NCBI GenBank assembly: GCA_900312665.1
Contig: ONZQ02000003.1
Span: forward strand, 2,791,728 to 2,855,727
DNA: 64,000 nucleotides
DNA from: Cephalotrichum gorgonifer
Lineage: Eukaryota; Ascomycota; Sordariomycetes; Microascales; Microascaceae
Direction of reading: 5' to 3'
The position numbers were made by a program, and so were the translations under genes. The notes under the pieces are model-generated. The model made no database searches. It saw nothing but the letters and a program-made list of their open reading frames with translations, and had not been told where the DNA came from. This document shows, one piece after another, positions 42,915 through 55,007 of this stretch. Each line of letters opens with the position of its first letter. Positions within the stretch are counted from its first letter, which is position 1.

Positions 42915-45900
42915 ATTGAAAACAGTTTGACCAGGGGATGGTTTATATCGGACGGTCGGCTTTAACTAGATTATGAGGAGGTATGTGCTGCTGATACGAA
43001 GCTGCTCACTGGCATCTCTGTTAGAAGTAACAGGAGGAGCGGGGCTTAGCCATCCCGGAGTATCATGAAGTGGGGGATATAGCTAGGTCATGTCGCATTG
43101 CATACAAATGGGCGCTTAATCGGTATTTAGTCAGCCAGTACCATTCCTAAGACCGTCTGAACGAGACGGTCGGTGTTGGTTCCGCGATTTCGAGGAGGAT
43201 CGTGCGCAAGTGCTCTCTCATGCCTACTAGCGAATGGTGGTTGTCAGTTTGTGTGGCTAATTAATCTATTGTTAGGGCATCGAAAACACTGCTATGTAAA
43301 AGGGGAGGAGAGAGGAAAAGGTTGCCTTGGTCCTCTGTACCTTTGAAAGAGAGACAAAACAACGTGGTGTGAATAGAACCTCTCACGCCCTGTGCCAAGG
43401 ACAAACAGTTAGTCTAAAGAGGAGGATATTTGCACATCAATGGGCGCCAGCCTCCAATGCTCACACTTGTTGGTTTCATACAAACGACAATCTCAGCAGC
43501 TCCGGGACGAAGTGCATAGCCGTGAGGTATAACTCAAACCCGACGAGGATCATCGCGGAGTAGCAGCAGGAGGTAATTGTTTCTCGAAGAATAAGAAGGG
43601 GGCGAATCTCGTAGGCAGGGAGGAGTCTACAAGCGGGGCCCCTGTTTTTGGAAGTGTATGAAATGACATCTTCCGAGACGGCGGGTCTGGGGGACGGCGG
43701 GTCTGGGATCGGGACTACTGTGTGATGCCAGGCGACTACCCGACTGTGGATTCTGTATTCTAACCCGGAGTTTGGAGGGTTCCGGCACAACGGAGATGCT
43801 GTCCCTGAATGGAGTCTCGGGAGAACGGATCGGAGGATCATTGGAGATCCGGCTTTAATTAATATACCAAACGACTTCTTCTAGCTCCTTCGTGGCCTCT
43901 GCCTTGTATACGGTATCAGTCCAATCTTCGGGTCATTGTCCCACGAAGCGTTCTAGCAGCACTGCTTGAGACCGGCCTATAGGAAAAGCGGGATGAAGAT
44001 TGGGGGATACATTGATAGAGTACCGAGGTGGGTTGGGGCAAAGGGACACATGGCGGAAGGCCGATACAAGTTTAATTCTACGAAAAGAAGTGGCATTGAA
44101 AGAGGGTCGAAGCTGGATTCACTAACCAAAGTTTCCCCGTTTCACTCCTACCTCCCAGTCAGGAAACATGTAGCATCTCACTTTCGCTCACTAAAAGGAT
44201 CCGAAATAAACGGGTGATGTCCGAAGCCTAGGACCGGATTGGTGTATACGAGTGCGGCGCAGATGGGAACTAGGTCCGGATGTCTCAGATGCGTTCTTTG
44301 CTATTCTAGTCTATAGCAGATTCCGCTACTAGCGTTCAGATATATCCAACGGCCGCCAAGCCGCGATCGGCGGTTTGGACACGAACCGTACCTTAATTCA
44401 GCCCCGTTCTATTAATATTATTTAACATCAAAGCGATCTGCGTATCGTACCCACATCCATCCCCACCAGCTCTGTGCCCATCTGGAGTTCTTATAACTTC
44501 CGATCGAACCGCCCCGGAGGGCTTGGATATCTGTAGCCTACGTGAAAAAGTCTTGTCAACAGTATTATCTGGTTTTCCTATTACTAAACCTTCAAGCAGG
44601 GACCAGGTCATATGCGCTCGTCTCGCAGTAGGCAGGCAGCCTGAGAACTTACGATAACTCCATCCCAGTCATCATCCAAAGCCCACCACAAGACGGGGAA
44701 TCAAAGCATTTATACCCGACCATTGTCTCTGCCGAAGCCCATGTACATATTCTTTCTATCTAGGGCGACCATGTCCATAGCGTAGAATGCCATTGTGGAA
44801 AAGGTACTTATCGCCTACTACCACCTTGAAGGGTATAGGTTCTTAATATACCCAGTAATCCTATGCTGCCACTGAGGATGTACATGCAGTCAAGGCATTC
44901 ACAGCTAATCATCTGCTCCAAAGTGCAAAAGCTGCCCATTTTTGGGAGCCATGTCTGATACCCTAGGGTCTAAAACTGTTGTGCCCCTTCCCCAAAATCT
45001 AAAAAAAAAAAACTTGGGCGACGATAAGGCGGCTCAGCGGGGGGGAAATGGCGTCACGATGGAGATAGGAGCAAGTTCTCGGGTGCAGGATCCGGGTTGG
45101 ATTAGGGATTCGGGGCAGACCCATCGGAGAAATATATATACTGGTATTAGATGTCCCCATGCCGTCAGGTGATCTCTACTCGCTATTCTCCGACTTCTTG
45201 ACACCGTTCCCAAGTCCTATAGCCGATATGTGCGATACGGGGACCCTCATCCACGTCTTCTCTTCGGAACTTTATTTCATCAGCAGGTAGCATCATTTAT
45301 ATAATTGCCTGTTAGTCACTGGTACGATCCAGACACTCTTCCGGCATGAATGTGTGGATGTCCAGCCCAAAAAACCATGACTTGGAAACCACTCAAAATC
45401 ACCACCAATAAGGGTTAAGCCAGCCTCAAGATCCGGTCGGGGCCTTGAAAAATAACCCTGGGGTACCTCCACGCCCAGGTATTTCCAAAAAAAAAAATTC
45501 TGTCATAATCCATCTACCCTCCCGCTGATGGCAAGGGACAGAAGCAGTTCATGGCCTTTACCCGCTATAGAAGAGGCAGAAACTAGTTGGGTCTTGCGGT
45601 GGGGCTTTTAAGTTCGGCTGGATCAGGACGCCGAAAAGTCTATCTAGGACTTGCTAGATATACGCCACGAGGCTCCTGTTCGACGCTAAAGAAGGGGGGG
45701 GACTCTGCCACCAAGTGAGTGCTGCGGGGTGCTCGTGATAAGAGGTAATTCAAGGGGGTGTCGGCAGCGGGTCTCGCAAGACGCGAAGTGGGAGAGACAG
45801 GCTATTAGTAGTGGATGGATTATATATTGCTTCACAGTTTCGCAAATCCGCCTGAACTAGGAGGAGCACGAATAAAATCACGCCCCGGTATTTTCACTTC

Positions 45901-47147
45901 CTCGGGTAGAATGGCTTTCTTGACGCGAGTAGACTTAACTGCCTATGGGAATGGAGCGAAGCTAAAATCCTAGAAGCAGGACATACTTGGTCTCCACCGA
46001 CCGAGAAAACCGAAGCCCTACTGCTGCGATAGCATGAAGAGATAGTATGGAGAAGAGACGCAAGCGCGATGTGGCTTTCTGTTAACATGGTCAGCGCCAG
46101 GACTCCGCGAGACTCAATGCCGGACCTGCGTCACCTCGTGCATGATGCAGTGAGAGTCATTGGATAACGGGGAAATGGGGACGCCAAAACCGGTACCGAG
46201 CTGCCACCAAGACCCGGAATCACAATTCTTGAATTCCTTTCACATGTCTCTATCCCATCCATGTCGGCCGAGGCCCTCCCCTGATAATAGTGGGGCCGGT
46301 TGGAAGACGGGGACTTCGTAGAGATGGTTAATTACTTGTATGCTACGAAGCAGGCTGATATAGGTTTCACTATGCTTAAGGCCAAGTCAATAGTCTGGTT
46401 TTTTTTTCTTCAAGGGTGCTACTCGCCCCACATTCCGGCGGGGTTCCGATCGTTACATTGTATGAGGGCTAGGCGTTACATTGTAAGAGGGGCAGGCGTT
46501 CCAGGAGCCCACTTTTGGGAAAGCGGGTTTATACCTTTCCTCAAGCATCAGAACAAGTATCGAACACCAACACTACTAGAACCCACATTCCGGCGGGGAT
46601 CCGGTCGTAGATAGGGGGCTCCGGAATGTAACTCTATCACCCATTTTGGCATAGTATCCGACCCACCCCCGGAACCTGAATCATCAATCGCACATGGTTT
46701 TATGCAACATTGTCTCCGGTCGTATCTATCGCTCAAGTTACATTACACACGATATTACCTCAAACCAAGCCCCGGCCGCCGCCCTTCACGCCCAAAATCA
46801 ATCATAGCATGGCCCCTCCAATATCTCGCCCCATCTGTGGCCACCAGACGTTACACCGCACACTATCAGCCGATGTCAACCCTTGCATGATAGGTGATGC
46901 AACATCAAAAAGATCGAAGCCGAACACGTGGGAATAAGGAGCCTTGATTGGTAGACCTTCCGATCGGGCACATGGCTTTTTCGAGGTGTCCCGAGGACTT
47001 GAGGTCCAATAAGAAGTACATCTGAAATTATTATTATCTAGAAAGGCTAAAAAAAAGTGCCTGGCCAGTTTCAACGAAGGAACATGGCGGACCGTACAGA
47101 GTGGTATATACGTCTCAATTGAACAATCAGCGCTTTGACCTCACCCC
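42915..47147. other. 4.2-kb interval without recognisable genes
   Basis: No frame here carries a recognisable domain, signal peptide or splice-linked extension. It contains A-runs (about 45001-45010, 45488-45498) and a local repeat (46429 and 46584). It could be old, mutated repeat DNA or hold non-coding RNA that cannot be seen from sequence alone. Confidence 0.45.
46429..46610. repeat. Local direct repeat around CACATTCCGGCGGGG
   Basis: CACATTCCGGCGGGGTTCCG at 46429 recurs as CACATTCCGGCGGGGATCCG at 46584. GGCGTTACATTGTA-like motifs sit between them, and an inverted CCGGAATGT lies just after at about 46621. Such clustered direct and inverted motifs fit the end of a degraded element or a local slippage product. 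Confidence 0.5.
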
Positions 47148-48520
47148 TCAAAGGTAGACATAGCAGAACGGCCCGTCAAGAGTGGTGAGAAGATCTCCAA
47201 TCCTCAGAGGAGGAGAAGCAGCGTAGCCGAATTCGATGATGTCATCGAGAGTCGTATCGGCGCTCGGGGGCATGTTCATGAAGGTGTTGGTGCCGAAGAT
47301 GGCCGAGTCACTGTAGATGCGCGATGACGGCGACAGCATCTGCCAGGTCCACCACATACGGTCGATCTGCGAGTGGTGGAGGTAGAAGACGGGGTCGCCG
47401 GGGGAGGTGTAGACGTCGCGACCAGGGTCGCCGCCGAGGGAGTAGTGGCCGCCACCGTGGACACCGATGTTGCCGCTGCCGGGCACACCCTGCATCGTCA
47501 TCTGGAAATCGTTGATCGTCTTCGACTTCAGAAGGAGGTTGAGGATGGCGGTGACGTTGGAGTACTTCTTGTTGACCTCGTCCGTGAGACTCCGCGACAG
47601 GCAGCGGGGGTTGTAGGCCAAGGGGCCGTCGGGGTTGGTCACGACGACACCGCCGGGGGCGTCGAGGGCGGCCGGGCCGAGGTTGACCTTCATGTCCTTG
47701 AACGGACCAGACGTCACGCATCCGCCGCCGCTGCCGGGAGGCAGGTAGATCGGAGGCAGGCCGCTGCTGGCTCCGAGAATAATGTCCCCTTGGTTGGGGA
47801 TGAACGCGCCGTTACCCGACAGGGACGTGTCGCTGCCATCGAAGATGGGAGAATTCTCGAGGCCGGTGATGGCGGTCTTCGCCCAGTCCCAGTACTGTTC
47901 GTTCATTGCGGTTAGCAACGCTGTGCATGGTAGGCGAGATGAAGTAGGGGTGGGGGGTTGAGGCTTACCGGCTGGGTACCCGTGTAGCCACATTCCTCCT
48001 GGAGGGCTTTCTCGTACATCCAGACGTAGTACCTGTGCCACGAAAGGAAGTTGCCTGTATAGTGGATGGCCATCGTCTGGTTGATATGCGTAGCCACGAA
48101 GTCATCGAATCGCGTCTTGGCGCCAGGAGCGACCGAGGAAGGCGTCCGGGCCGGCTTGGACTGGAGACACTTCACGGCGGCAATGTAGCTCTTCTTCTGA
48201 GTGGAAGATAGAGAGCCCCTGGTGATATGGTTAGACAGTCATGACGCGATACGGTACCCCGCTTTGATTGGATCGTGTGTGCGGGGGTGGCGCTCTGGGC
48301 GCGGGCGACCTAGGACTTACCATTCCCTCCGGATCTTGATGTTCGACCAAGAGCATGTGCCGCTCCGCTTTGTCACCGTTTGATCCTCGAGCTCGGCCTT
48401 TGACTGATCAAAGGCAAGCTGGGCGAGGTTGGCTAGCTGCTCCTCCTCGGTGGTCGTGGGCGCGGCCAGCACCGCAGACGCGGCCTGGAGCGCCAGAAGG
48501 GTGAAGAATCCAGCACGCAT
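47148..48520 (-). CDS. Secreted tyrosinase (short, about 400 aa)
   Basis: Three exons, complement(join(47148..47894, 47969..48218, 48321..48520)), 398 aa. The signal peptide is MRAGFFTLLALQAASAVLA. CuA: His111 (THINQ), His119 (AIHYTGNF) and His128 (FLSWHRYYVW). CuB: His296 and His300 (GVHGGGHYSLGG) and His324 (FYLHHSQIDRMWW). All six ligands are intact. Both introns are canonical and restore RREWGSLSS and TQPYWDWAKTAI. This group of secreted fungal tyrosinases is shorter than the cytosolic melanin enzymes and lacks the long C-terminal activation domain. It oxidises phenols or o-diphenols with a type-3 copper pair. The substrate is not known. Confidence 0.92.
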
Positions 48521-50181
48521 GGTGGTGACAATTATCCTGCTTGTGATAGGGCGAAGAGGTTTGATGGGGAAGGAAACTAAACGCAAGAAAAAAAATAGAA
48601 GACTCGGAGGAAGGTAGCACTCGTTGATATACTAGTATTCCTCCGAGTCCTGCAGGTGCACCGGTGCTGCATGAGTACGCGAGAGTCGTGGTGGAAGTGG
48701 GTATTCATGCCGGTGGAGATTCATCTTGCTAGCGTCCCAATAGTAACCCACAAAGGGACAATCTGGAGAAGATGCCTGTAAGGGGCAGCAGGGTCAGTCG
48801 GCTTCTGGGCTCCGCTCCACAAGACGCCAAGCCATATTTCCTTCCTCTGTACAATTGACACTTTCTTGCAAAGTACTACTGTAAGTTTTGACCAACGTCG
48901 AAGAAGTCATTTGAGTGGGGCCTTTCGGATGCGAAGAACGATGACAGGTCCTCACAGGTATCTGCCCCCTTGTTTCCCCCCCTTGTCTAAAATTGATAAT
49001 GCCTTTACCACAAGAATGTCAGCCTGCTGCGGGGCATGGCTTATTACAAGGGGGCCCTGGTCCTAGCCTACTTCTACCTCGGGTTACATAGAAATTTGCA
49101 TTAGAACAAAGGTATCCGTATGCCAATTCGTTAATACATGCATGCCCTACACCAACCACGTGCAAGTTATTACTGCGTGTTCAGAAGAGTCGGGGATTAT
49201 TGGCGTCCAATATCCTGCCGGCATGTACTCGGCATGTACTACGTACGACGGAACATCTGTCCAGAGTTGGAAGTGCGAGGACCAGAAGTAGCACTGCATA
49301 CCACCACATGGCGTTCGACGGAGAATACAACATCACCATGAACTAATTTCCGACTTCAGATAAATATGCGAGTGCGAATCCAGGTAGTAGTCAATGCGGG
49401 GCTGAACAGACCCCCTGTTCCAAATATGGAAATATTGGCGGGCCCGGCTTCCCTTCCGAGCTCCACACCACACCCCTTCGTACAGGAAAAGATCCGAACA
49501 GATGCTTGGCGAGTCCTCCTTCATAACTACTAGTGCGCGCACCCTTCGCTTAGTTTACAGGTGTCCAATTGACTTTGCCTGACATGCGATATCGCCCTTC
49601 GGCTAGCACTGTTATACGCAGACTAATCATTTACGTTTTCTTCGTAGCAGTGCGCGCCGTTTCTTTCACCATGAGGGTTACAGGCGATGACCAACTATTG
49701 CTGAGGAGATTAAAAGTAACATATAATTCACGCTCCCATATGATATGAGCACGGACGTATGTACCGCGAGCTGTTGCCTCGACTGTGTAGTACTTCGTAT
49801 TATTAGCACAGTCCGCCTAGTATGGCTCAAGTCCGCTTGTCAGTGCGTGCATTCTCAGTACCGGTCAGGCTAGCAGCACGTTATTATTAGTAGCCATCTC
49901 CTCGACTGGGTACGTACATTTTCCAACGACTCAGCGCGCCGCCACCACCCCCTCGGCCTCGGGTCCTTTACCCCATCTCTTGCCACTCACCCTGTGGCTC
50001 GTCTCCTGGTCCCTCCGACTGATGTCCGTGTCACTGTATGAGCGTTTCACTTTATGAATCTTTCATGTAACTTATGAGGTCCTCCCCCCCCCCTTTCCTT
50101 CCTCCGTCTCTAAGATCTTAATTTTCGCGACCTTCACTTCCTGAGCCTTTCGAATCTACGCTCACCGAGAAACAGTCGATC
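48521..50181. other. Intergenic, no gene seen
   Basis: It holds the promoter of the minus-strand tyrosinase at one end and a C/T-rich leader (about 50080-50150) of the 7TM gene at the other. No other coding signal was found. Confidence 0.4.
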
Positions 50182-51535
50182 ATGGCTGCGCCAGGTGGCC
50201 TCCCTCCTCTCCCTTCCAACCCGGACGAGGATGAGTCGGGGATCATCCTGGGAGCCACACTGACTGTCACCTCGCTGGCTACACTATCCGTACTTACGCG
50301 CCTCTATGTGCGAGGCCTTGTCGTTTGTAACATTGGGTGGGACGTATGTGGGAACCCCCCCCCCTTTTTTTTTTCGTTCCTATTCCCTTCTCTATGCTAA
50401 CTTGAAAGACACACAGGATGCTATAATGGCCTTTGCCATGGCCATATCTCTGGCGGGTCAAGCAGTTGTCATCGCGTCAACCTTCTTTGGCGCCGGCAAG
50501 CATATCGGGGATATTGACGGTGGCGATTTAATAACCGGCATGAAGTTAAATTTCATCAGCCAGCCGATCTACCTTATTGGGATCTGTGTGGTTAAGCTAG
50601 CCGTGGGCGCCTCCTTACTACGGATTGCCAACACCAAGTTCTACAAGCGGACCATCATAGGGATCATGGTGTTCATGTCTTTTTATACTATTGGTTGCTT
50701 CTTCGTAAGTGGATTGCTCTGGCTACTTGATCTCTTGGTGATCCTCTTGCTGATAGCCATATAGACTGTCATGTTTCAATGCACCGATATCCGCATCCTC
50801 TGGGATTCATCGATAAGTGCAGTGTGTTGGCCGCAGAAGACGCTACAGTCCCTATCCTACACGAACGCAAGCCTGAACATCCTCACCGACCTGCTCTTTG
50901 CTATCATCATCCCCATTCCCATCCTCTGGAACCTCAATATGCACATCCGGACCCGGATCTCTCTCATCGCTATCCTCGGCCTCGGCGTCTTCGTCTGCGC
51001 CGCCGCGTGCGTCAAGGTCAGCTACGTGTCCAACTACGGCAAGCTGGGGGACTGGCTCTGGGACTCGCGCAACATCACGATCTGGACGGTGGTAGAGATG
51101 AATACCGGTATAGTTGCGGGTAGCCTGCCGTGCCTGCGCCCGCTATTCAAGCGCTTCTTCGCCAGCGTGTACGGGAAGGGATCGCGCAAGACGAGCGGCG
51201 CCGCCGCCTACTACGGTCACGGGTCGAGGAAGAGTGGCAACAACTGGCGGGCGCTCTCGAGCGGTCGTCCACAGGGGCAGACGGATGCCCTCGACGACGC
51301 AAGCAGCCAGGAGGGAATAAATGGCCTTGGCAGGCGCGAGGAGTTTGAGCTCGGGGATGGGAACAGGAACTCTCGGTTGGCCTTTGGTAACTCGGCCGTT
51401 GTGACGGGGATTGAAGCCAATGGGAGCCAAGAGAGTTTGAATGGGATGAGGACGCCACAAGATCACCAAGGCCCCAAGGGGATCACGAAGACGACTGTTA
51501 CTACGGTTGATGTTCACGAAGCGAGGAGGTACTGA
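50182..51535 (+). CDS. Rhodopsin-like (PTH11/SAT4-related) fungal 7TM protein
   Basis: Three exons, join(50182..50343, 50417..50704, 50765..51535), 406 aa. The splices give NIGWDDAIMAFAMAIS (the WDD motif after TM1) and GCFFTVMFQCTDIRILWD (the FQC loop after TM4), both hallmarks of the fungal rhodopsin-like integral membrane family. Seven hydrophobic segments run to about residue 270. The cytosolic tail of about 130 residues is rich in Ser, Gly and Arg. Most members have no known ligand, and a few PTH11 relatives are receptors in plant pathogens. Introns use GTATGT and GTAAGT donors. The first intron carries a C10-T10 tract. A related gene lies at 62287-63985. Confidence 0.88.
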
Positions 51536-54500
51536 TGAATCAGAGCCATCTGCACCAGCGAATGGCAGCCCCGATTTCAATTTAGATACAATACATTGTT
51601 ATGACACCCTTCCTTACTCTGGAACCCATTTGTTGAAGGTGAACATCCTGGGCATAATGTGTAGAAAATCGAGGGTCTGACAGCTTTCTGGGCGTGATTT
51701 TATGTGGGGCAGGGAGGAAAAGGAGAGAAAGGGAGAGGGGGGGGCAAGCGAAGTACGTAGTCTGGTTGCTAACGTCGAGTACTTTGTGTATACACTCGTA
51801 CGGATCCATCGGCAACCTCTTGGCTCATTCTCTGTATCTCAGCTGTGTTCGGAATGCGTGTAGTTACATTGATATTGGTACTCAGTACTTGTATTCTATC
51901 CTGTGCCAGCGAAAATGCTAAATATCCATTTAAGCTCAGGAGGGTACGAATACCCTAGCGTTGATCAGTGGGGTCTTTCTTGGCTCACAGGGGCGAGCCG
52001 AGCCTGGTTAAAGTACACATGACGCCGAAAATACGTCGGAAGAATATTCGTATCGTGTCCGTGCATGGTGGTATTGTGGCGTCGGGGCAATTTCGATTCG
52101 TTCCAAGGAGTTCCAATACTCTCGTTCTCCCACAACCTCGGCAAATATTCCGGCTTCCAAAGCTCGACTAGTCCCACGCTAGAATTCCTCGTCGGGTGCC
52201 TCAGCCCCCAAAGTTCAGGCGTGTTATGAGCACCTGCGACGAGCATGCAGGGGAAGAAGCTGGGCTGCAACCTACCCCTCTCCTCCCCTGCCGCCACTGG
52301 CTGAGTTTCCAATTGGGGGAAGGGGGCTAGTATGAAACCGGGGAGCTAGTTAGCCACTAATCGTCGCTATTCACGGAATCTCGGATTCCTTCCGCACTGG
52401 CGTTGAAAAGGCCTCCACCTACCCAGGACGGCTAGTATAAAGCGGGGTACCTGACCCCTGCAAGGATATTACTTGTACGACGAGTCGGGCACGACGATGA
52501 TTGGAATTTGAGCGCGAGACTCTAACTCGAACTACGGTTAGGCTCGTACGAATTCCTTATCCTACCGCCGATAAACCCCATTCTTTTCTTGCAAAGGAGG
52601 TATGCAGACCGGGAATACTACCTACCAGAATCGTCTTCTACCGACGGCATAACAGTGCCGACAATCCATGCAATGCCACCCAACATCCAACACCGCCCGG
52701 ACAAGCGTACATGTAGCGAAGTACCTTTCACAAGGTAAGAAGGGGTTGGCAAATGAGCCAGCGGGGGGAGCACCTTGTACCAGGATTCCCTTCTCACTAC
52801 CACTTCGTACATACTTGTCCGCTTATATTTCCCTTCTTGTTCTATTTCTCCGAACATATCACCGAACTTCACCGAGCTTGCTCCATAGTATATTTTCTAT
52901 CGTGACACCTCTAATGGAATCCCGCTTCTTCAACCCCCCTCTACGAAATGAGCTAGGTAACCTCGAATATCTTTAAATACTTGCTCAAAGACGAAATGCG
53001 TCTTTGCACGATTTTAACGTCCAAGATTCCAAGATTCGCAATTTCTACACCTGCCGTCGAAGTATATATATAGCTGGCGGTCGTACTGGACATATGTCCC
53101 ACGCTACTAACCAGCCAGACGGGCATATGAATCGCCAGGTATGCTCCGAGGCGAGGTGCCCCAGTACTTGGCATGGACACCAGAGTCGCGGCCACTGTCT
53201 TCCATTATCTCTAATTCGGCGCGGGTCGGGGATACCTCAATACGTTTCGCTCTTGTCTCTGACTGGGTGCACAGCTGCGATCCGCTACGTGCGTGGTGAT
53301 GCACGCTCTAGCTCAGTCTGATGACCCTACAGTCAGCGGTAGGATGTGTATGCTAAACTCCCAGAAAGTTGACGTTACTCGAGTGCGGATGCGAAGTAAT
53401 TGCTTATATGTAGTAGGAATTGTCAAGCAATATTCGTTCTGGTTAGCGCTCCTCTAGCCCAACGAACCGGTCATCAAATATTAGAACGGTCCTACGAAAG
53501 GACTTCCTCTTTAATCTATAGTCTCATAGTAGTATGATCCAGAATTATTCTGGGATACCAAAGGCCGACAGTTCGAGCCTGGCAGAGGGCATCGCGCTTC
53601 GCTTGCGCCATTGGAGTTTCGAATAGTCACCTAGTGGGGATGCGCTCTCCTCTATCCTATTCTGCGTTTTGTTGTCATAATCGGAGATCCATTAGTTATC
53701 ATTCTCGTGTAAAGAGATGCCAAGATTGTAGTAGATGTGATTTTGAAGTAGTCCTAATCGAACGAAGTTCCCTGACATCGTAGGAAAGGGGATGGTATAG
53801 AACGACCGCGAACGAGCTCAAGGTCCTGGTTGTCCACATCCGTCCTCATAGGTGCCGGCCGGGAAAATGACTGGCGACAGTTTGTCCACGGAGGAAGAAA
53901 GCAGGGAGAGTAAGCAACCAGACGGGCCAGTCTCTGCAAATCGTAAGAGGGCCAGCTCCTAGTCAAGCGCCGCCTCCAGGCAGAGGCAGAACGGCCCGCG
54001 TACTCATATAATGATCTCCGTGAGAATGTGAACGAATCAGTCCAGTTACTCCCCCGTCCTTCCGGCTGTGCGACCGATAAAGTAACAAGGTCTCTGAAGC
54101 GCTCTCACACCACATGAACGGGTCAATGGCGATGACGCCTTGTTTCCCTCGAAGATGGTCATGTTGGAAAGATCCAGACCTCTAACCTGACAAGTACCAC
54201 CAGCCTTCCCTTCGAACAATCTCCGCCTATGGTTCAATTGACCTTGTCTCCAAAGATGTTTGTGAGCAGTTGCAGAAACGAATGAGCGTCAATGTTCCAC
54301 ACAACTCCCCCCTCGGCATTGTGATCATGCCGGGCGTTAAAGCATCCAAAAAGCCCAAAATACTGTATACAACATTTCGGATCAGATCTTCAGTCTTCCC
54401 GTTGCTAGATCATGTGCACCAATGTTACAGGTGACTTAGGAAGAAGGTCAAACTTAAGAATAAGAACAAGGTAGGGCCAATGGAAGGACAAGATTAATAC

Positions 54501-55007
54501 TTATTCCCCTCTCTATTCTTGGGAAGTAAGCCTCTGTATATAAGCCTACGTTATGGGACAGTTTGGGTTGCCGGTCTGATCCCCAAGTCCATCGCTCGAT
54601 ATCAATCCCTAGCGGAGAACAACCGATATCACGTTGATTCACCTGGTGGTATCGATAACTAAACTAGTTGGAATCTTAAAATGTTAAGGATACATATTAT
54701 TAACACGAGAAGGTAACGTGGAAGTTCAGATCCATGGCGCTAAGCTTGGGATCATTTATTCCATAATCCATTACGCTAAATTCGACCATTGAAGATTGCC
54801 TCAAGCCACATATTTTTGCGAGGAGGTGAGATTCCCTGATGTGATCGTGACGAGTGACCGCCATAGCCCAGCGCCACAGTCATGGGATTAAGGACCCTGA
54901 ATCTCAAAATTCTATTCAGGACCCCCCTCCAACCTAAACGGCTTAACGATTCAACAAAAGCCGAAGTGGCTCGCGGTTCACCACCACTGGAACTCCTCAG
55001 CGATTAC
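51536..55007. other. 3.5-kb interval without recognisable genes
   Basis: Short frames only. A TTCGAGC motif near 53574 resembles a tRNA T-loop, but no cloverleaf can be built. The proximal end of the phospholipase B promoter lies within. Confidence 0.4.

Noticed and set aside
47373..47915. 180-codon plus-strand frame inside the secreted tyrosinase
   Set aside because: Low-complexity antisense shadow (Val/Gly/Ala/Asp rich) of the tyrosinase exon.
53440..53610. Second tRNA gene with a TTCGAGC T-loop
   Set aside because: The flanking T stem pairs at only three positions, and no acceptor, D or anticodon arms can be built on either strand.
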